From positions 62,001 to 126,000 of the forward strand of contig JBBHKE010001817.1 in assembly GCA_037447655.1 (NCBI GenBank): DNA of 64,000 nucleotides, given 5' to 3'. This document shows, one piece after another, positions 1-8,895 of this stretch. The notes under the pieces are model-generated. The model was given only the letters and a program-made list of their open reading frames with translations, did not search any database and had not been told where the DNA came from. The stretch comes from Zygnema cylindricum. Its lineage: Eukaryota > Streptophyta > Zygnematophyceae > Zygnematales > Zygnemataceae. The translations under genes and the position numbers were made by a program. The stretch's first letter is position 1. Every line of letters starts with the position of its first letter.

Positions 1-152
1 AAACCCTCCCCAAACCCCTCCTTCTCCCCCCCCTATCTCCCTCCTCCCTCTCCCTCTCCCCCTCAAAAAAAAAACCCACTTCCCTCTCCCTCCCCTCTAA
101 AACCCCAATTCCTCTTTTACCCCTTTTTACCCCTTTATACCCACCAACTTAC
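1..152 (-). other. partial intron of the phosphoglycerate mutase gene
   Basis: On the minus strand a consensus donor (GTAAGT) begins at 152 and the sequence running off the left edge is a C/T-rich, non-coding tract. An in-frame TAA lies just inside it (149-151), so the reading frame must be spliced at 153. The rest of the gene lies outside the window. Confidence 0.75.
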
Positions 153-457
153 CCCTGTTCTATGACCTTTCCGGCCCCCATGGCGTTATGTCCCACCTCC
201 GAATTCCCCATATCTCCATCCGAGGGCAGTCCCACGGCCGTTCCATGCGCCTTAATAGTTCGCCACCTCCGAATTTTTTGACCGTTTTTTTTTAAATTCG
301 CCAGAGTCGGAGATTCGGATTCGGTCACAGCATTGAAGGGGTCAGGGGGAGCGTCTCCCCACCCGTCGAGGATGAGGAGGAGGAAGGGAGGGGAGCGAGG
401 GATGGCAGGGAAGGGAGAGAGGGACCAGGGGGAGGGAGAGGAGGATGGGGCAACCAT
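153..457 (-). CDS. iPGAM: 2,3-bisphosphoglycerate-independent phosphoglycerate mutase, first coding exon (partial)
   Basis: This exon encodes the N-terminus of the cofactor-independent phosphoglycerate mutase, the metal-dependent glycolytic enzyme of the alkaline phosphatase fold that interconverts 3- and 2-phosphoglycerate and is the usual form in plants. About 102 residues are visible. The LDGWG metal-binding motif is at residues 30-34 and a plant-like KAHGTAVGLP stretch is at 69-78. The catalytic serine loop DMGNSEVGHNAMGAG is at 82-96. The start is the ATG at 457-455, in a strong GCCATGG context, about 25 residues before the conserved core. The open frame extends upstream through a low-complexity Ser/Leu/Pro tract that I regard as leader. 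The exon ends in phase 2 (GG|GTAAGT), which fits the family's usual glycine at that place. The remaining exons are beyond the left edge. Confidence 0.9.
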
Positions 458-960
458 GGCTGGGGGAGAGGGAGAGGGGGAGGAGGGGAGGGGGAGGGAG
501 AGGAGGGGGGAAGGGAGGGGGAAGGAGGGGAGAGAAGGGGTTAGTTTTGGGAGTGGGGAGGGGAGAGGGGGAGAGGGGGAATGAGAAAGAGAATGGGAAG
601 GAATGACAGAGAGTGAGAATGAGACAGAGAAGGAGAGAGAGAAAACGTTAGAATGAGAGAGTGAAGGAGAGGACAAGAGGGAAGAAGAGGTAATGAGAGT
701 GAAAAGGAGAGAGAAGGAGAGAAGGAGATAATGAGATAATGAGAGGGAATGAGAGATAAAATGAGAGACTGGGAGAGAGATGGAGAGAAGGAGTGAATGG
801 GAAGAGAGTGAGAGAGAATGGGAGGGAGAGAGTGAGAGGATGAGAGAGAGTACGGTTGAGAGGGAAAATGAGAGAATGAGAGAGAGGAGAGAATGAGAGT
901 CAATGTGAGAGAAAATGGGAGAAAATAAGCAGGAAAGAAGCAGAAATGAAAAAAACAAAA
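458..960 (-). promoter_or_regulatory. long polypyrimidine leader/promoter tract of the phosphoglycerate mutase gene
   Basis: About 500 bp immediately upstream of the start codon is almost pure C/T on the gene strand (A/G on the plus strand), made of degenerate CTCTC and TCTCAT words. It keeps a frame open for most of its length only because it lacks purine-rich stop codons. Pyrimidine-rich leaders and CT-rich initiator regions are common upstream of plant housekeeping genes; the regulatory role here is inferred. No TATA box is evident next to it. Confidence 0.5.
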
Positions 961-978
961 AAATAATATTAATAAATA

Positions 979-1021
979 GTAATAATAATAATAATAATAA
1001 TTATTATTATTATTATTATTA
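979..1021. repeat. AAT/ATT microsatellite forming a perfect palindrome
   Basis: An (AAT)n run changes abruptly into its reverse complement (ATT)n at about 1001, so the whole tract can fold into one hairpin. AT-rich, A-tract-rich sequence surrounds it. Confidence 0.85.
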
Positions 1022-1035
1022 TAAATAAATTAATA

Positions 1036-2286
1036 AAAAAAAATGACTGCCTTAATATATGCTGGAAACGCAAATGCCAAAAAATAATAATAAATAATAA
1101 AAAAAAAAAACAAAAAAACAAAAAAGAATAAAGAAAAGAAGTGATAATTATTCTTCTTCTTATTTTGAGGTTTTTTAGGGGGAAAAAAAAAAAAAGGGAC
1201 AAAAAATTTCGAAGGCAAATGCACCTAACTCAAACTTGAAAAACCATTTTTAAAAATTAGGAAATACAAAATATAAACAAAACAGAAAAAGAATGTATAC
1301 CTGATAGATTTGATCACTGAGATTTAAGGTGGAAACAAAAATACAAAACAAAAAAACAAAACAAAATGTGATGAAAATTTGATACAGTTTTCTTCGTTAA
1401 AAGGAAATAAGTATTTTAAGAAGTCATGAAGAATATTAATTTTGAAATTCTGGAAAGGTATTCTTTTTAAATTTAGCAAACTAAAAGAAAAGGTACATAA
1501 AGTACAGATTCGGCATAAATGGACGGGCAGAAAAAAAATTAGATATGTGCTGTACGGATCGGTACAGTACAGTACATTTCTGTACTTTTTTGTGACCCTT
1601 GTAGAGCTTGAGAAGTTCTTAGAACTTGAAAAAAGTACAGAGAAAAAAAAATGGAGGGCAGTCGACGGGCAGAACTGAATATTGTTTTATTTTTTTGTAT
1701 AATTTTGTATCCCTTAAATGAAGTTAAAAATTTGAAATGCTAAAATCTCTGTACTTTTATTTGACTTTTTTAAGTTGTAAATGACGTACTTCTGGAATTA
1801 AACAAAAGGAGACTCTTTTCTTTTGAAAGGAAACTCTGATTCCCAGCTTTTTTTTACTTCATAAATTGTGAAGAAACGGGCAGGATAAAATCGACGATAT
1901 TTTTGTTTCGGGCAGCTTACATCAATCAGAAAATGACAAAATATTTTATATTTGCCCGAGGATGGATGGCGCGAAAGGTACAGTACATTCCCGGACTGAC
2001 CGGACCTTTAAAATATTATTTAATGCTGCCCGCCGACATTCTGAGGAGCTGCTACTGGTCGCCGCAGCCACCGGTATCTTTGAAGATACCGAGATATTCT
2101 TCTATGCGCTTGTACGGCTGACTTCTAATCGTACAGTAACTAGAATTTTAGATGAATCTATTTCCACCCTACAAAGGTTTCTATTTTAACCTCCGGTTCC
2201 CGATACAGTTTACGTAATTGTCCGTACCTTTTTCGAACGAAAAACGACATGAAGCGATTAGCCGGGTACAGTACACCGTGAATCGC
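1036..2286. other. AT-rich intergenic DNA, no gene seen
   Basis: No open frame here resembles a known protein. The region is rich in GTAC words such as TGTACTTTTCTGTAC and homopolymer A/T runs. A 15-bp copy of the MITE end (2272-2286) directly precedes the first MITE. Confidence 0.6.
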
Positions 2287-2809
2287 TACACCGTGAATCG
2301 CTATTAGCGTGTTGGTCGCTAATTGAGGTACCCTGTTTTTTTGGGCAAATTCTCAAATAGAATTAGACATTCTAAATGTTCCTACACGTTATTTGAGGTG
2401 TTCCATAAAATAGGATTCATGACTCTAATATAGTGACATCGTAAATAGTGTGGTGTACGGTCTGTCAGAGACGTACTTTTCTGTACTTTTTCAAGTAGAA
2501 AAGTACAGAAAAGATATTCACGCAGTCAAGGAGTCGCGCTAACATGCAATTGCGTAAATATTTTCCGGCATTCGCGGATGTCAAAAAACCGCGACGGCGT
2601 ACGATTTGAAAAATTTCGTACATGCACATATTTTAGTGTGGAGATATTCTGCACCGAAATTTTTTACAAGGCAGTTTACAAATTAGAGTGTACGAAAAAT
2701 TAGAATAAAAATTATTTCCAAAAAAATCGACATTCCCAATTAGCGTAAATAACGCTAATTGTTTCATTACGCTATCTATTTCATTACGCTAATAGCGATT
2801 CGCGGTGTA
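2287..2809. mobile_element. TACACC-family MITE, copy 1
   Basis: The element starts TACACCGTGAATCGCTATTA and ends in its near-perfect inverse. About 24 bp are inverted with one mismatch. The outer TA at each end reads as a TA target duplication, as in Tc1/mariner-type elements. The interior has no coding capacity. The first 15 bp of the left end are duplicated directly upstream. A dispersed repeat follows directly on the right. Confidence 0.75.
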
Positions 2810-3240
2810 CTTCAGTTTCAAGAGGTTTCGTTTCACTTTGCGTCTAAGTTCAATGTAACGCTTAGACGATTAAATTTCAATTTTGAAGCTAAGTGCTCTC
2901 ACCGTGGAGCTCACATAACGACAAAAAGTGACTGTCTGCAACACTTTTATTTACATGTGGTTGCCGCAGTTTTGTTACCGTAAACGTTCGCCGGCCGTGT
3001 GAATTGCTAAATTTATTATGACGGTCGACGTTCGCAAGCGCGGCATAATTTTAAACGGTTGAAAAATATTTTCAAAGTCAAAGCTGTTCAACCGATTGAC
3101 CGTCAAATTTGTACTCAACGGTGCTTTATATGTACCCGTGTGTACTTCAAACGTACATTTTTTTACAAAATGACGTAGGTGACTGTCCGCAACCAAAACA
3201 GTCACTGTCATTATCAATTCCCATGGCGAAAATATCCCGC
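2810..3240. repeat. dispersed repeat R, copy 1
   Basis: This stretch is closely related to 7523-7905, beginning with AGAGGTTTCGTTTCA and sharing blocks such as CGTTCGCCGGCCGTGTGAAT. In both places it follows a TACACC MITE, so MITE plus R appear to have been copied together. Here the joint is intact; the second copy is split by a hAT-like element. Confidence 0.75.
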
Positions 3241-3426
3241 AATTTTATGGTTCGTCCTTTTGTTGAGTATAGCGAGTGATTGTTATTTTGACATCGTACT
3301 TGAAAAAGAATCGTACAGAATAATGCTCGCATTTAATTTTCCGAACCACACGATTGAGTTCGTACAGTCGTACACCCTTCGTCACGTTTTTTTATGCTCC
3401 AAATCTGGTTGAGGGCGTCAGTAATA

Positions 3427-3540
3427 TACACCGTGTATCGCCATTAGCCTATTAGTGTTACTGTATTTTTTTCCACTTAAAACATATTTTCACCGTACAC
3501 ACTTAATGGATTATGAATCTGACGGTTGCCATTGAAATGC
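3427..3540. mobile_element. TACACC-family MITE, left half only
   Basis: The left end TACACCGTGTATCGCCATTA is followed by about 80 bp homologous to the left half of the copy at 8558-8768. It is then cut off by the copy that starts at 3541, so this looks like an older copy truncated by a nested insertion. Confidence 0.6.
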
Positions 3541-4081
3541 TACACCGCGCATCGTTATTAGTGTCAAAGTCACTAATTTGGGTTCTTAAAATTTTGATTT
3601 TTTCCTCAAATAGGATACATGATTTTAATTTTTCCTTGACGTTAATTAAGGTACCGTACAAAATAGCGTAAAGAACTAAAGTTCAATAAGATCTAAATAG
3701 CGTGATGTACGGTCGATGTCAGACCGTACATAAATGTACCTTTTCAAGTGAAAATTTAACAAAAAATGAATTAAATCGGGCGCGTACGCATAGGAAAGTG
3801 CGCTGAAAAAACGGGATTGGTCTAACACGTAAATTAGTCTGACATGTACGGATGTTTAAATTTCACTACGGTGTACGATTTTTTATATTTTGTACGGATA
3901 CATATAATAATGTATATAATCGTACAGAAAAATTTCCATTTTTGCTGTTCCAAATTAGCGTTAACACTGAAATTAGAATAAACCTTTTTTTTTTTTTTTT
4001 CAAATTCTTAATTAGCGTCAATGACGGTATATTTACTTACACACGATTTAAACTTTGACACTAATAACGATGCGCGGTGTA
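3541..4081. mobile_element. TACACC-family MITE, copy 2
   Basis: The first 30 bp (starting TACACCGCGCATCGTTATTA) are perfectly inverted at the right end, giving the cleanest terminal inverted repeat of the family here. TA is present at both outer ends. The 541-bp interior is AT-rich and encodes nothing recognisable. Confidence 0.85.
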
Positions 4082-5802
4082 CATTCTTGGACATCTGTAC
4101 AAACTTTAATTTTACAACGGTTTTCGTGGTCGTTGGTATGACAACAACCCTAAGAACGTTCAGATTATACATTAGCGTGACGCTATTAGATATTTTAATC
4201 GGCGTCTGCCCGTACACATACGCAGCTGCAATTTTGTCCTTTTGGAAATGATGATGCTCAACAGGATCCTACGTGGTACTAATCGCAATCTAACACCTCA
4301 TTCACTGGCACGACCTGATGGAAGGGTGTTATAAATATTACTGTCAGTAAATGTGTTCGTACGATTATTGGGACTGCCTGATGGAAGGTTACCCTTATTG
4401 GGAGAATAACAGTAAACCATCTGAGTGAGAACATGGGGAACAAAAGAAACGAAAGGTTTAAACGAAATCGAGAAACCGAATGTGTGAGGAAGCAAATTAG
4501 ACGGAAAACGGCGAAAAAGAAACTAACACAGGCAAGGGCAAGCTAGCAAAGGACATGGAGAAGAAAAAGAAGCACAAAGCTCACAGCAAACATCCTCAAC
4601 ATAACCAGAAAACCCGCAAAATCTCTGAACCCAAAGCTGGGTGAAGCAAGCAAAGGAAATTCAAGCATACATTGACATCCCAACACAACAATAGTGAATA
4701 ACGGTAGCAATAACAATACGTTAGCGGTTTACATACCCCGAGAGCGGTCGAAATATTTATATCGTAGCTGCGCACATTATCATGTTCCTTTTTCCTAACA
4801 TCGTCACGCGCGGGAAATCCTACTTGCCCATTAACATCACCTACTACGCGAGCAAAACTAAAATTATATCAATCTGCTGTAAAGGAATAACATGTCAAAC
4901 CTGCAGATGAAACAAAATATCCCATCTCATAAATAATAGTCGTATTAGGGTCATGAACTGTGTTGTATTCTTGAATCAACGCTTCCCTACGGGAGAAATT
5001 GGGCAAATGGACACCATTATTAGGCAAAATAGCATGGTCATACAAGCAAACGACGGAGTCGAGAACGGGCATACTAGAGAGGTGGAGATCAATAATGTGG
5101 GCGGTAGTGAACCGAGGAGGCGGGAAAGGAGTGCAGCCCGCCAAGCTCCTAAAATGCCCACACACCGCCCTCGTAAGAGACAATTTGGGCATGTGAAGAG
5201 TCGCATGGAAGCGCGTCGAGAAGCGCATATCGAGTGGTGACAACCACCTTATCAAATGTTAATACTTGGGCACACATAGCTTGCTCCATAAAAAGGGTGG
5301 AGAAAACCGTCACAACTACCAAAGCAAGAGTAGGTATAGAGTTGGCCGCCTCCAAAACGGGTTCGCTAGAAAGAAAAGACAATGTTTGGAACACAAGGGG
5401 TGATGGTAGCAAATGGCAACACAACTTTTGGGAGTAAGGGGTTGGAAGTATTGACTTCCATCAAGGATTATTGCTCAATACTCGATACTCTTTATAGGGT
5501 ATCAATTTTGGCCTCGATATGATACAGAAATTCGTATGAAAAATCGTACAGAAAAGGTATAGAAAAACGTACCCCTCCCCACACACTAAGGAACGCCCGG
5601 AGCTTATTTTTAACTTAGCGTCCACTTTGATATATCGCGGTATAAAATATATCGAATTATCAGCCAATATGTCGCATAAATATCGCGATCTTCGCCTCCT
5701 CGATATATTGAAGCAATGTATTGATTATCGGGTACCCAAAATTCGGTAAAAATCGAATATCGGCAAGGGGCCCTCAATACCCAACACTAGTAATTAGATT
5801 GG
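4082..5802. other. intergenic DNA without a supported gene
   Basis: Several open frames exist (for example minus strand 4869-5255 and 5149-5424), but none shows a known motif and they overlap in different frames. A short direct repeat, CCTGATGGAAGG, occurs near 4313 and 4378. From about 5466 the sequence turns into ATCG-rich words related to the element at 5809-8415. Confidence 0.5.
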
Positions 5803-6475
5803 TAATACTAGTGTTGTGTATCGGTTAAAAATTTATGGCGATGACACCAATACCGATAGTTATCGGTTATCGAACGGTCAGATATATCGGTCAGAGACCA
5901 ACAAATTCCATATCGGCGATAACTTTTAAAAATATAGTACGTATACAATAGTACTATATAACATACTGTATTATATAATTTACTTTATATAGTCTAGGTT
6001 CGTTACGAGGCCCAATAGTTAAGAAAACCGTGTGACACTGTGTCCACACCGGGAAGAGATAGTCCCACACGCCGTAATGGGGTATCGCAATAGGGTAATA
6101 GGGTTTGTTTTGTGTTTTTTTTAAAACAAAACAAAAAAAAGACATATCCTAAACATACGGTTGCGCGGAGAAAACGAGGTGTGGCCCCAATCAGCGCGCT
6201 CGCACGTGCGAAAAGTTGCAAAAAATTGCAAGGTTTAGTCATTTAAATTGAAGTACTGTAATTCCTGTACGGAAATATTAAAACGCACGAAACGAAATTT
6301 CGCTGTCAATGTAAGAATGTTGATTCGTAGATAGTATGGCTCGATTTCGTCGCGCGTGACGATGCACATTTTTTTCATTTAATTTCAAATGATATTTTTA
6401 CCCGTTTCGTTTTATTATAGTGTACAAAGTTTATTTCATTTCGTGCGTTATAGAATTTATGTACAAGACTTACAC

Positions 6476-6679
6476 TACACCATGAATTGTTATTAGCCTT
6501 ATGTACGCTATATCGGCACCCCAAAATTTTGACATTGGTACCTTAAAATATAATAAACTACACTATTTCAAGACGTAGACCATAATCTGCCACGTCTCCT
6601 TGCACTAAATTAGAATGAATGACGCTATTTTTTTTTTTACACTAACGATTTATATACGCTAATAACGATTCAAGGTGTA
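6476..6679. mobile_element. TACACC-family MITE, copy 3
   Basis: A 204-bp element beginning TACACCATGAATTGTTATTA and ending in the inverse of a closely related sequence, with TA at both outer ends. It is non-coding and sits inside the 2.6-kb element. Confidence 0.7.
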
Positions 6680-6697
6680 TTGTACTTCAGTTTAAAG

Positions 6698-7514
6698 CAT
6701 AGTTCAAAAGTAAGCGTTTTTATGGTAGGCTTGTGGTACGCGCACAAAACTTGCCACAAAACTCGCGTAGAGTAGGCATACTATATGTGTGTGCGTTGTG
6801 CACACTTTGGTACTAGCGTACGAATTTGACGTATGATCATAGTACAGCGCACGCCGCCGGACGAATTTTTTGAGCGAACTGACACGGCGTAGGATGGCAT
6901 TCCGCGGGAAAGAAAAATCCTGAAAAAAAAAAACGCGGACGGGCAACAAAACAAATTTTAGTTAAAATGAGCGCGGTGGAGAGCGATGAGAGTGCAATGA
7001 GAGAGAGTACGGAGAGTTCATATTTTTTTCGGAAAGGGCGAAACCGCCAAAGTGTTTTTGCAGCCACCAACGGGTAGGTTTTGGTAATATTTTTAGCAGT
7101 GTGGAGTATTGTTTTTTTATCGTCCCATACTACCGATTGGTCAATTTGGGGCTTTATTTAGTGTAACCTTCAAAATTGCAGACGCTAATATGACAGATAG
7201 TCCTATCGTAAGTTGTGTTATGGGCTTTTCATGTGATCTTCTTATATCGTTACTTTGATCAGCGACCGTCCAATCGTCTAAATCTGACAGTCAAATAAAA
7301 AATACCTCTAAACTCACAGATTTTTTTTTTGTCCGAATGTTTTTTAAAATTTAGACGTGACGTTTAATTCTTTATCGATCGATGTGCAACTCAACCCTGT
7401 TACTATTTTTTTTCATTTTGTGACCCATACAATATGGGTCTTAAGGTCATATTGTATGTATTACATACAATAGGCATATTGTATGGGCCTACTTTCACCT
7501 ACTTTTGAACTATG
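6698..7514. mobile_element. hAT-like non-autonomous element, copy 1
   Basis: The ends CATAGTTCAAAAGTA are inverted at both sides. The flanking octamer GTTTAAAG is exactly duplicated (6690-6697 and 7515-7522), the 8-bp target-site signature of hAT transposons. The related sequence at 2811-2828 (CTTCAGTTTCAAGAGG) serves as an empty site. No transposase is encoded. An 81-codon frame on the minus strand (6704-6949) is also open in the second copy. Confidence 0.88.
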
Positions 7515-7522
7515 GTTTAAAG

Positions 7523-7905
7523 AGGTTTCGTTTCAATTTGCGTCTAAGTTCAATGAAATGCTTAGACGACTAAACTTCAATTTTGCGGCTAAGTTAATAT
7601 CCAACGTGTTCTCACCGTGGAGCTCACGTAAGGACTAAAAGTGATTGTCTGCAACGCTTTTATTTACATGTGGTTGTCGCAGTTTTGTTACTGTAAACGT
7701 TCGCCGGCCGTGTGAATTGCTAATTTTATTATGACGGTCGACATTCGCAAGCGCGACAAAAGTTTAAGTTGTTGAAACAATATTTTGAAAGTCGAATCTG
7801 TCCAACCGATTGAGCGTCAAATTTAGACTCAAATGTGTACTTCAAAAGTACATTTTAAGTGACCGTGCGCAACCAAAATAGCCACTGACATGATCAATTC
7901 CCTAA
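7523..7905. repeat. dispersed repeat R, copy 2
   Basis: This is homologous to 2810-3240 in the same orientation and continues the MITE-plus-R unit that the hAT-like element split. It carries small indels relative to copy 1 and no coding capacity. Confidence 0.75.
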
Positions 7906-8557
7906 ATTTAAAACAATACCTTATAGTTCTAAAACTATAGTATTGAAACGAACAAACTAAATTACATTTGTAAAATTTTAAATCATACTTTTTCGAAAAA
8001 CATACGTACAGACGAACAGATCAATCGGGCACATCTGTCAAACTGCCGCCATTTACTACAGCCTGCTGCCACCATATTTTGACGATTTAGGGGCACTTAT
8101 TTGAGGAAATATTAGTTTTTTATAAAATAGTATTAATATATATTTTATTCATTAGATTTTACGGGAATGCGGTGAAGAGCTTCTTGGCGCGTCGAGATAA
8201 CTGCGATGCAGTTGAGTGTAGTGGCCGTACATTTATCTGTACGATACGTACAAATATCGCCGATAATTATCGATATCGGTGTTATCGCCAAGAATAACCG
8301 ATAAATATTGATTTTTTATCGGCGGTAAATCGGTTATTATCTGCAATAACATCGATAACGATATATCGTACCAATATATTGGTTATCGGCAAATTCTTAC
8401 CGATGCACAACACTATAATACAACCATCGCAAAACAAAAGTAAAAACGTATGAATCTTCACAATTCGTCAAAATGTAGCCATTCGACTACAAATGGACGT
8501 CAAAGTATCGCTACGCGTAACAAGACAAGAATGATACCGGATTTTTCCCCGGTTAAC

Positions 8558-8768
8558 TACACCGTGTATCGCTATTAGGGTTAATATATTTTTTTGCCAC
8601 TTAAAACATCTTTTCTCCGTACACACTTGCCCAATAGTCAATTTATGACCTCCAATCAGCTGAGAAACTTAAACTTCAATCGCAACCGTCAGATCCACAA
8701 TCCGACATGTGTGTACGGAGGAAAAATGTTTAAAAAAAACATTAACGCTAATAGCGATTCACGGTGTA
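8558..8768. mobile_element. TACACC-family MITE, copy 4
   Basis: A 211-bp element with inverted ends of about 28 bp (TACACCGTGTATCGCTATTA with two mismatches), with TA at both outer ends. It lies about 130 bp upstream of the PPR reading frame and may fall within its promoter. Confidence 0.8.
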
Positions 8769-8895
8769 CTATACTGTGCTTTTTTTTGGGGGGAGGCTTG
8801 CAATTCATATCGAACGTGAATGTTAGAAACTTCCGCTACGATGTACATTTTTCGGCAGCAAAAAAAAAAACTACGATTAATTAAGTCAGTATTCC

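Larger units (their letters stand above)
5803..8421. mobile_element. 2.6-kb inverted-repeat DNA element with TAGTGTTG ends
   Basis: The element proper is 5809-8415. It begins TAGTGTTGTGTATCGG and ends with the inverse of TAGTGTTGTGCATCGG. It is flanked by identical hexamers TAATAC (5803-5808 and 8416-8421), read as the target duplication. Subterminal regions are rich in TATCGATA-like words. It contains no transposase I can recognise and is filled with later insertions (MITE 6476-6679, hAT-like 6698-7514, repeat R). The ends resemble hAT ends, but the duplication reads as 6 bp, so the superfamily is uncertain. Confidence 0.7.

Noticed and set aside
458-958. N-terminal Ser/Leu-rich extension of the phosphoglycerate mutase frame and overlapping frames on both strands
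   Set aside because: Pure low-complexity C/T (or A/G) sequence; the frame is open only because of composition. The ATG at 457 has a strong context and is the right distance from the conserved core.
4869-5424. Host gene on the minus strand
   Set aside because: Two overlapping frames of 128 and 91 codons have no recognisable domain, no convincing splice sites and lie among repeats.
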